DNA from: an uncultured Eubacteriales bacterium
GTDB lineage: Bacteria > Bacillota > Clostridia > Oscillospirales > CAG-272
Assembly (NCBI GenBank): GCA_905210485.1
Contig: CAJLXA010000044.1
Span: forward strand, 1-13,211
Reading direction: 5' to 3'
Length of the DNA stretch: 13,211 nucleotides
Positions within the stretch are counted from its first letter, which is position 1. Every line of letters begins with the position of its first letter. Below are positions 1-6,394 of this stretch, piece by piece. The notes beneath the pieces are model-generated. The model was given only the letters and a program-made list of their open reading frames with translations, was not told where the DNA came from and made no database searches. Both the position numbers and the translations under genes were made by a program.

Positions 1-57
1 TCTTGAAAACCGTTTGGGGGCAACCCCACAAGGGTTCGAATCCCTTCCTCTCCGCCA
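1..57 (+). tRNA. tRNA-Ser (UGA), 3' part
   Basis: This is the 3' two thirds of a serine tRNA, cut by the left window edge. The anticodon loop CTTGAAA lies at 2-8 with anticodon TGA at 4-6. A long class II variable arm follows (TGGGG/CCCCA, 15-19 with 24-28), which is typical of tRNA-Ser. The T arm is at 30-46 (AAGGG, loop TTCGAAT, CCCTT). The acceptor 3' strand CCTCTCC is at 47-53, the discriminator G at 54 and an encoded CCA at 55-57. The tRNA 3' end is a common integration target, and a recombinase remnant lies immediately downstream on the opposite strand. Confidence 0.95.
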
Positions 58-61
58 AGTG

Positions 62-103
62 AAACTCGTTTGAACCCTTGAGGTTCAAGCGAGTTTTCCT
101 TTT
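62..103 (+). terminator. Intrinsic terminator of tRNA-Ser
   Basis: A 15-bp stem (62-76 with 82-96, one G-U pair, 5-base loop) is followed by TTTTCCTTTT. It begins five bases after the CCA end of the tRNA and is oriented to end the tRNA transcript. The same bases are read in frame, on the other strand, by the recombinase remnant. Confidence 0.85.
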
Positions 104-1196
104 GTACGATGGGGTTGTCGTTTCCCGTTGCGTTCGGACAGTCGTTTGTTGCGGTTTTGCCGTTGCGCGCTATGTCGTTAAGGTGCGAAATAAGTTCTTC
201 CGTGTCTTTCCTCTTAATTACCGTCGGGTTATTTTCGTCGGTGTTGTAAAAGATTAAAATCTTGTCGTCATACAGAATAACGCGGTTTATGAACGAGTTG
301 AAAAACTCGTTTTTTTCTTGCCCGTTTTCATACTTTTTACGGGCAAAATAGGTTAAAAACGCTTTTACTTTGTCCACTTCGAGCGGTTTTATCTGCCGAG
401 CCTTTTCAAGCGAAATTTTGCTCTCTAATTCCTCCTTTTGCGTTTCGTGAGAAATCAGTCGTTCTTTGGTGGATTTAGTCACTATGCCTTGTTCTATGGC
501 GGCAAGCAGTGCATTTATCGCTTTTTCTTTGGCTTTCAACTCGTTTTCGAGATTTTCAAGCGTTGCGGTCTTTGTTATCTCCGAATTGAATTTTGAAACG
601 ACCTGTTCGGCAACGGTTTGAATTACGTCGGGTTGCAGAACGTATTTAACCGTCGTGCTGAATACCAGATCTTCAAGGTCTTGCTGTCTGTAATTTGCCT
701 TTTTACAACTGTGTTTGTTGCGTTTTCTTCCGAAACACTTGTAATAGTGATGAAGTTTACCTGTATGGCTTGTTCCCGTTTCGGCGGTCATCAGACTACC
801 GCAAAATCCGCAAAACAATTTTCCGCTTAAAACATATGGCCGTTCGCTCTTGCTATCGCGCGGTTTATGTTTATGCTTGTCCATAATGACGTTACATTCA
901 TAAAAAAGTTCTTCGTCCACGATAGGAGGTATGACGTTAGTGTAAACCGTTCCGCGTGAAGTTACTTTCCCGATGTATTTTTCGTTGCGGATTATCCTTG
1001 CAAGGCTGTTCATATTGAACGACGAACCGGCTTTCGTCTTAATACCTTGTCCGTTCAGCCTTGCAATAATTTCTTTCGCCTTTTCTCCGTTTTTGTATCT
1101 TGTAAAAACATCTCTGACAATATCCGCTTCGTAACTGTTTAGGATAATAGTAAGGTATTTGCCCGATGTCTCAGCAGTCACTTTCTTTTTGTTTTA

Positions 1197-1423
1197 GTGA
1201 TGCGCTAACCTTATTCATAATATCCATTATGCCTTAATGTACCCAGCAATTTTAGCCATATTTATAATAAACTTTTCGACTTGTTATTTTGCTCCGTTTT
1301 TTTGGCTATTTCCGACGCCTAAGCAGGTTATGGAAATAGTAAGAAGTCACTACTTTGAAGCCGCCACCGCCGTTGCGCCGAACAATCTAGAAACCCAATT
1401 TTAGTACTTGTGTGGTTGTCATG
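1197..1423. other. Decayed spacer between two gene remnants
   Basis: This AT-rich stretch separates the two truncated minus-strand genes. Minus-strand frames are broken by several stops, so it does not supply the missing recombinase N-terminus. A 55-codon plus-strand frame (1237-1404) contains a hydrophobic stretch but has no ribosome binding site. No RNA gene or repeat is seen. Confidence 0.5.
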
Positions 1424-2779
1424 TTACAAATTAGTATATTTATTTTTCCTTGCAATAAATGCTTCTTTTCCGCCTTCTAAAATATTACAAAGATGTTGTT
1501 GAATGCCTCTTGATCCTAGGAAAGTATCTGAATCCGTTGTGGTTATATTTTCTATAGATCCAGAGCGATACTCGAATCTAAATGATTTATTATGTGTAAG
1601 TGAATTATTGTCTATTTGCTGATTTGCCACAATTACTTCTTCAGCATCACAGCCTAAGACCAAATTTGCGTTATGTGTTACCAAAACTATTTGTCGATCC
1701 CTTTTTCGTTCTTTTATAAAGGCAACTAAATCGGATACTATGGAGAGGTTATCTAAATCGTCTTCGGGCTGATCTAACAGAATTGGACATTTTGACTCAT
1801 CGTGACTTATAAGTAGTTTCAACAGAACTAATGCCTTTTTACCGGGAGACATACTCTCGATAAGATCACCATCCATTTCAACCGTATAAATAATATTATC
1901 AAAATCGCCAAATAGTTCTTGCAATGCACGATCTTTTTCGTATTTACTTAGCAAAACTTTTTGTGTGTCGTTTTCAAGAATCGCATTTATATAATCTTTT
2001 TTACAAGCCTCGTCATACTCATTTTCTAAAATAAAAGAGGGATCGTCAAAATTTCTAAAAACACCATTATGAATTGTTTTTAAAGCATTTTGTGTAAAGA
2101 TCTTTGTTATTGTGTCTCTGAAGTAAACTCTACGCCTTCTTTTTATTGCAATGATTTTAAAGTTTTCATTCGTATCTTTGAAATGAATCGTTTTGAATTG
2201 CTCTGCGAATAAATCATATTTGTTTTCACGTGATGTCGAAAGAGATAGAATATTCTCTATAATAGAGTTTATGGACTTTTGAATATTAGTTAGTGTTTCA
2301 AATTCCGCATTTATCTTTCGTAAATTTGTTTCTTCTGCCCTCAAATTATTTTCAATTCTCTTAATCTCTTCATTACTATCCATCATTGGTTTTAAGGCTT
2401 CAATGACATCAATCGTAGATTTTAATTCATTATTAATTGTGGATAATTTTTCGTCTATTTTCTTAACAATACTTTGCTTTTTCTCATTCCATCTTTTCGA
2501 TGCTTCACTTTCTATTAACGAAAGAGCATTATTGTACATATTGGTTATTTCAGCATCAACTATTTTTGTTTCACCACATACATAAACACTAAACTGTGAG
2601 TTTTCGATAGTATTCCTGTCTGTCTGTAAAACAATCAAATTTTCTTCCAGTTCTTGCTTTTTATTAATTGCATTATCGTATTTAGCAATATCTTCTGCTG
2701 ATAGATTTAAAGATTTTGCTACTCGTCCCATTACAGTATACCATATTTTCATAAAATAAGCAAGTCCCTGTTCATACAC
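1424..2779 (-). pseudogene. SMC/ABC-type ATPase, C-terminal half (TrlF-like), 5'-truncated
   Basis: The 451 residues correspond to the second half of an SMC/ABC-class ATPase, most like the TrlF family of PHP-plus-ATPase proteins. Residues about 35-190 are a Lys/Glu-rich coiled coil. An ABC signature follows (SPGKK, S311-G313), then Walker B with D-loop (ILLDQPEDDLDN, D336), a switch histidine (LVTHNAN, H369) and the family-like ending LEGGKEAFIARKNKY. The N-terminal half that should hold Walker A and any PHP phosphoesterase domain is missing, so the product could not bind ATP normally. The first ATG (2777-2779) has no Shine-Dalgarno sequence, and the sequence just upstream is the back of a terminator hairpin. 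The frame stays open upstream to about 2884 but without family similarity, so this looks like a break or recombination junction. Base composition is clearly more AT-rich than the genes to the right. The family call is good for the ATPase class and moderate for TrlF. Confidence 0.7.
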
Positions 2780-2782
2780 GCC

Positions 2783-2819
2783 GGGAAAAGGAAAATCGGC
2801 TCCTGTACAGGAGCCGATT
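2783..2819 (-). terminator. Palindromic terminator read from the hpf side
   Basis: A perfect 26-base palindrome occupies 2794-2819 (arms AATCGGCTCCTG and CAGGAGCCGATT around TA). On the minus strand it is followed by TTTTCCTTTTC. It would end minus-strand transcription arriving from hpf, although hpf stops about 400 bases earlier. It also sits directly upstream of the truncated ATPase frame and so marks the likely right boundary of the foreign block. Confidence 0.7.
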
Positions 2820-3215
2820 CCCGCCGAGATCGGTGTTTGCGAAGCCGGATATAGAGTTTGCGATTTTCGATTCTGCCGATACCGCTAAATTCCGTGGGTA
2901 CACATGCCGGGTTATGGGATCACCAATGGTTGCCGGGTTACCTTAATCGGAAACTTCGGGGGGACATCGGGTATCTTTTGCCGGTAGTGGAATTGCGGAG
3001 TTCCGGATATGCGCGATAAATTGCGTCCGGATTTTACATGCGGGGAAAATGAGAGTTGCCGGGTATTGCCGGGATCCAATCGGAAAAACCGGTGTTCTTT
3101 CGGTGTTACAAAGAAGCACAAGACCATTTTTTCTCGGCATAGGTGCCGTCGCCGTCATTGTTTCTTTGCACTACCGAATGTTGCTATCACCGCTCACGCG
3201 CCGAACGGTATCTTC
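2820..3215. other. About 400 bases with no recognisable gene
   Basis: This stretch lies between the hpf stop and the next minus-strand terminator. Short overlapping frames exist on both strands (for example 2943-3158 minus and 3009-3326 plus), but none has a ribosome site or recognisable protein features. A short motif GCCGGGT recurs (for example near 2910, 2930 and 3060), as does a loosely repeated 'GTTGCCGGGT ... AATCGG' pattern. It is either a long 3' untranslated region of hpf or an eroded gene. Confidence 0.4.
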
Positions 3216-3743
3216 TCATTCCTCCTCGGGAGCAATCAAACCGTAACCACCGTCTTTACGCTTATAAACAACGCAGGTTTCATCGGTATCGGCATCCACG
3301 AACACATAGAACTGGTGGTCGGTTAAATTCATTTGTAATATGGCTTCTTCGACCGACATAGGTTTTATAGGGAAAGCCTTGCGCTTGATCTGGAACTCGG
3401 TTTCTTCGGGAATGTCTTCGTCATATTCGGGCAGAGCGCGGAACGCACCGTTCCTCATTCTTTTTTCAAGACGGGTTTTATTCTTCCGGATCTGACGTTC
3501 GAGCGTATCGACCGCGCGGTCGATTGCGTTCTGGAAAGTTTCGTCACCCTCTTCGCTGCGGAACATCATGCCCGCCGTCGAGATCGTGATTTCCACCATC
3601 TGCATGTTGCGGCGCCAACTGAAAGATACGTATACCTCGGTATCGTCGTCAAAGAACTTTTCAAACCGTTCAAGTTTTGTCATCGTCAGTTCTTTCAGAC
3701 TGTCGCGCACATTCATCTGTCTTCCGGTAATAATGATTTTCAT
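3216..3743 (-). CDS. hpf: Ribosome hibernation promoting factor, long form
   Basis: This is a 175-residue long-form hibernation promoting factor, the type usual in Bacillota. It binds the decoding region of the 30S subunit and drives 100S ribosome dimer formation in stationary phase or stress. Residues 1 to about 100 form the S30AE ribosome-binding domain (MKIIITGRQMNVRDSLKE; then FQNAIDRAVDTLERQIRKNK). An acidic linker follows (LPEYDEDIPEETE), then the C-terminal dimerisation domain from about 115 (IKRKAFPIKPMSVEEAILQM, FYVFVDADTDETCVVYKRKDGGYGLI). Length and both domains are complete. The start at 3741-3743 is preceded by AGGCGGT seven bases away. It is monocistronic, with its own promoter at 3817-3825 and a hairpin in the leader. 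Confidence 0.95.
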   Translation of the reverse strand: MKIIITGRQMNVRDSLKELTMTKLERFEKFFDDDTEVYVSFSWRRNMQMVEITISTAGMMFRSEEGDETFQNAIDRAVDTLERQIRKNKTRLEKRMRNGAFRALPEYDEDIPEETEFQIKRKAFPIKPMSVEEAILQMNLTDHQFYVFVDADTDETCVVYKRKDGGYGLIAPEEE

Positions 3744-3772
3744 AAGGGATACCGCCTTTTTTGGTTATTCCG

Positions 3773-3801
3773 AAAGGAGGCTGCGGCCTCGGGGCCTTTC
3801 C
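3773..3801 (-). promoter_or_regulatory. Hairpin in the hpf 5' leader
   Basis: On the minus strand the leader reads AAAGGCCCC, then the inner stem GAGGC-CGCA-GCCTC, then CTTT, giving a stable nested hairpin between the promoter and the ribosome binding site. There is no T-run after it, so it is not an obvious terminator. It could affect mRNA stability or translation of hpf; that role is inference. Confidence 0.5.
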
Positions 3802-3816
3802 CCCTTCCGCACTTTT

Positions 3817-3825
3817 ATTATAGCA
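3817..3825 (-). promoter_or_regulatory. Extended -10 promoter of hpf
   Basis: Read on the minus strand the sequence is TGCTATAAT, a perfect extended -10 box. The -35 region 17 bases further up (TTTATT) is poor, which fits extended -10 dependence. It lies about 75 bases before the hpf start codon. Confidence 0.7.
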
Positions 3826-4100
3826 TATCTTTCCGTAAAAATAAATAGTTTTTTATGAATTTTTTTATACTTTTTATTTATTTTTACCACTTATATATAA
3901 GAATATCAAATAGCAGATATTATACTTCGTGTTTGTAATTAAATACATTTATGGACAAGCGATCCTTGCATGACCCGTAATAAAAGAGGCCTGCTTTCAA
4001 AAAACATCACAATTCTCTTCCGCATAACCAGAAAACGGTTCCCGATTGTGCCCGATTGCGAAATGACAAAACAGTGATCGGAGGATCGCGCGGCGATATA
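3826..4100. other. AT-rich intergenic region
   Basis: This is the upstream side of the hpf promoter and the area beyond the terminator of the 690-residue gene. It is strongly AT-rich from 3830 to 3960. A further TATAAT-like box on the minus strand (3919-3924) has no convincing -35. No gene, tRNA or repeat is seen. Confidence 0.45.
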
Positions 4101-4132
4101 AGAAACCGGACGGCGCATAAACGCCGTCCGGT
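4101..4132 (-). terminator. Terminator of the 690-residue beta-helix gene
   Basis: An 11-bp GC-rich perfect stem (4105-4115 with 4122-4132, loop CATAAA) lies six bases past the stop codon. On the minus strand it is followed by the short T-rich run TTCTTAT. Confidence 0.75.
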
Positions 4133-4137
4133 CTGTA

Positions 4138-6210
4138 TCACATATTTTCCGGCTGTTTTTCCGGTATGGGATGCCGGAACGCACAACCTGCTTTTTCGGC
4201 AACTTCACGCAAAAATGCGGCCTTATCACCGATATGCGGGTCATCAAATCCACGGTACAGATAAACATTCTTTATCTCGATATGATGATCGGCAAAACAT
4301 TTCGACGTTGTGCTGTAAGCCGACGTTTTTTCATCCACTTCGGCACGATAGGTCAGAAGTTGTTCGCGCGGCAATGTACGATGACCGTTGGCGATCGCCC
4401 AACCGACACGCGTATCGTTGGTTCTATCGGTATAATCAAGCGGCAACTCTTCATCATCAAAATGATCCTGAGGATAGCCGACGATATACATATCACGCGT
4501 CCGGCAACGATAACACTGCGCGTACGCCTGATAGGATACATAGGTAAACAGCGGAACGCGCATATTCTTTTCTACGACCAGTACATTGTTATAATCGTCC
4601 CAGTGTGAAGAGCCGCTGTCATGGTACAGCACCGTCCACTGATCCGTGCCGCGCGCCACATTGGACTTCACGACAACATAGTTATGATTCATGGAATTGA
4701 GATACGGCAGATAGTCTCCGCTCGCATTGCCGCCGAGCACATAGATGGCGCCGCCGTCTTTCATGCCGGTCATGAAATCTTCAATATAGTTATAAGCGAT
4801 ATTGGCATTTTTTATATTGACAAACGTGCCGTTGTCAAACTCGGCCGGATCGCCCTCCTCATGCGACGCCCACGACCAACCGACCGAAATGGCCGAATAA
4901 AACGATTCCAGAATCGTATTATAGGTAAGCTCCAGATTTTCCACGGAAGCAATCAGGATTCCCGTATTTGAGGAAAAAACCTGTCCCGTCTTGCAAATGT
5001 AGTTCTCCGTAACAGTGATGTTTTTCGCATGAACAGCCTCACTGAATTCAGGTGTGTTCTGACCGATCCTCACCGCCGAACCGCCGATATTCTCAAAACG
5101 GCAATGATGAATATTCACGTCATCCACAGCGCAACGGAAGTTTACGGCGTCATTGCCGACATCATGAAATACGCAGTTTTTTATCTCTACATTCCGGACA
5201 TTTTCGCCGTAAATGGCGGCGAGGCGCAGAAAACCGACGGGAAGCCCCGTTTCGGGATCCGGGCGCTTTATGCGACCGCCCTGCCCCGTTATATAACCGT
5301 TTTCCGTAATGTAATTGCAGGTAACGCCGTAAAACGTTATGTTTTCAACAGTCAGATTGCAAAAATCATGTACAAAGATCAGCCGTTCCGCAAGCGGATA
5401 GGAAACGATATGTCCCGAAAGAGGCGTATCGGAATAGATATATATCGTACCGCTGTTCCGATTGTAGAAAAAGTCGCCGTTCTGGCGGAGATAGGCTTCG
5501 TTATTGGCAAGGAAATACGGGTAGCCGTCAAGACGGTTATAGTAAGCACTGATAAAAAACTTCCAGTCGGAGGAGCGTACCCTGACCGGCCAGAGTTCGG
5601 CCCCAGCGGCGTCCCGGAACGCCACTTCGGGAATGGTATAACTCTCGATATGAACGCAATGTATCTGCCACTCGGTCTTGATCCAGAATTCCAGATCGCC
5701 GATCACTTTTCCGTTTTCGTCGCGCTTTACGTCGACCAGCAATTCTTTGTGGATATAAAGCGTTTCGTCGTCGGTAACAAGACCGTTATTCGGTGCGCGG
5801 CGGCAGGAGTCCATAAACATAGTGTAATCTTTTTCACAACGGCAAAGACGCATCTGCGTTTCATCAAAATAAATGTTGCGGAACGCGGGATATTTTCCGT
5901 CCCGGTCTTTCGCCGTTTCGGGAAGCGTGTAGGCATAAACGTTTTCGTTCGTTGTTTTTGCGAATTTCTCTCCCGGAATATCCGTGACAGATGTCATAAC
6001 GGCATGATCGCCGCCTTTCAATGTCAGGGAAGCATCGGCGGGAACGCCTTTTCCGTCAAGGATAAGGGGAGACGCGATGCGCCGTATTCCGTCAAAAGAT
6101 ACGGTAACGGAAGCGCCTTTTTTCATTTCGGACAAAGCGGCGGTCATGGCCGCGGAGAGATCGTCATACGGCTTTTCATGCTTGCCGACAGTCAAAATAA
6201 CCGAATCCAT
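4138..6210 (-). CDS. Right-handed beta-helix protein without signal peptide (glycoside hydrolase-like)
   Basis: This 690-residue protein starts at an ATG preceded by GGAGG seven bases away. There is no signal peptide or membrane segment, so it is expected in the cytoplasm. From about residue 270 onward it shows parallel beta-helix rungs (repeated N-x-x-hydrophobic steps such as NLTVENITFYGV, NVEIKNCVFHDV, NITVTENYI, NIAYNYIEDF). The core matches the 1291-residue neighbour over nearly its whole length. In the best block, about 50 of 70 residues around DGGAIYVLGG are identical. Conserved acidic residues in the helix groove include D354 (GNDAVNFR) and D485 (KDGGAIY), which are candidate catalytic residues by analogy with beta-helix glycosidases such as GH120 and GH141. 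Neither family assignment is secure. It is transcribed alone from a strong promoter at 6266-6294. It may be an intracellular enzyme finishing breakdown of oligosaccharides released by the secreted neighbour; this role is inference. Confidence 0.85.
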   Translation of the reverse strand: MDSVILTVGKHEKPYDDLSAAMTAALSEMKKGASVTVSFDGIRRIASPLILDGKGVPADASLTLKGGDHAVMTSVTDIPGEKFAKTTNENVYAYTLPETAKDRDGKYPAFRNIYFDETQMRLCRCEKDYTMFMDSCRRAPNNGLVTDDETLYIHKELLVDVKRDENGKVIGDLEFWIKTEWQIHCVHIESYTIPEVAFRDAAGAELWPVRVRSSDWKFFISAYYNRLDGYPYFLANNEAYLRQNGDFFYNRNSGTIYIYSDTPLSGHIVSYPLAERLIFVHDFCNLTVENITFYGVTCNYITENGYITGQGGRIKRPDPETGLPVGFLRLAAIYGENVRNVEIKNCVFHDVGNDAVNFRCAVDDVNIHHCRFENIGGSAVRIGQNTPEFSEAVHAKNITVTENYICKTGQVFSSNTGILIASVENLELTYNTILESFYSAISVGWSWASHEEGDPAEFDNGTFVNIKNANIAYNYIEDFMTGMKDGGAIYVLGGNASGDYLPYLNSMNHNYVVVKSNVARGTDQWTVLYHDSGSSHWDDYNNVLVVEKNMRVPLFTYVSYQAYAQCYRCRTRDMYIVGYPQDHFDDEELPLDYTDRTNDTRVGWAIANGHRTLPREQLLTYRAEVDEKTSAYSTTSKCFADHHIEIKNVYLYRGFDDPHIGDKAAFLREVAEKAGCAFRHPIPEKQPENM

Positions 6211-6230
6211 CGGAGTTCCTCCATCTCGCT

Positions 6231-6254
6231 GTTATCACGGTATTTTTACCGTTT
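6231..6254 (-). promoter_or_regulatory. Inverted repeat in the leader of the 690-residue gene
   Basis: The repeat ACGGTA-TTTT-TACCGT lies just downstream of the promoter and before the ribosome binding site. This is a typical place for a repressor operator or a small RNA hairpin. No regulator family can be assigned. Confidence 0.4.
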
Positions 6255-6265
6255 GCGTTACCATT

Positions 6266-6294
6266 ATTGTACCATTTACAACGCTGTATGTCAA
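6266..6294 (-). promoter_or_regulatory. Strong sigma-A type promoter of the 690-residue gene
   Basis: On the minus strand TTGACA (6289-6294) and TACAAT (6266-6271) are separated by exactly 17 bases. It lies downstream of the terminator of the 1291-residue gene, so the two beta-helix genes are transcribed separately. Confidence 0.85.
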
Positions 6295-6351
6295 CGTAAA
6301 AATGCACTTTTCCGCAACTTTGTTCCACATCCGGGCAATTCCGCACCAACA

Positions 6352-6390
6352 GAAAAAAACTCCGGCAAATACATGCCGGAGTTTTTTTCT
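6352..6390 (-). terminator. Terminator of the 1291-residue gene (bidirectional)
   Basis: A 9-bp stem (ACTCCGGCA/TGCCGGAGT, loop AATACA) lies at 6359-6382. It is flanked by a run of seven A on the left and seven T on the right, so it can work in either direction. It begins about 12 bases past the stop codon at 6395-6397. Confidence 0.9.
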
Positions 6391-6394
6391 GAAA

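Larger units (their letters stand above)
1..1193 (-). pseudogene. Large serine recombinase remnant lacking the catalytic domain
   Basis: One uninterrupted minus-strand frame runs from just after an in-frame stop (1194-1196) to the left window edge, about 397 codons. It matches the C-terminal two thirds of large serine recombinases. First comes a 'recombinase' DNA-binding domain (EADIVRDVFTRYKNGEKAKE, about 1140-960). A zinc ribbon follows, with CGFC cysteines at 810-812 and 801-803 and two more Cys codons at 735-737 and 705-707. Then comes a Lys/Glu-rich coiled-coil arm and a C-terminal FFNSFINRVILYDDKILIFYN stretch typical of the family. The N-terminal resolvase domain with the catalytic serine is absent, and no related frame is seen in 1197-1423. 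The only plausible starts are an internal GTG (1179-1181) or ATG (1011-1013), neither with a clear ribosome site. No stop occurs before the edge, so the frame passes through the terminator and the antisense of tRNA-Ser, giving a tail (GGEEGIRTLVG) that looks like read-through rather than native protein. It cannot catalyse strand exchange. Confidence 0.85.

Noticed and set aside
1237..1404. Plus-strand 55-residue frame with a hydrophobic stretch
   Set aside because: There is no ribosome site or promoter, and it lies in a decayed AT-rich spacer. Its ending (ATAVAPNNLETQF) looks protein-like but I cannot place it, so it is not called as a gene.
2912..3361. Several overlapping short frames on both strands downstream of hpf
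   Set aside because: All are about 65-105 codons, mutually overlapping, partly inside hpf, and without start signals or recognisable motifs.
3939..4268. Minus-strand 109-residue frame
   Set aside because: It overlaps the end of the 690-residue gene in another frame and runs through its terminator.
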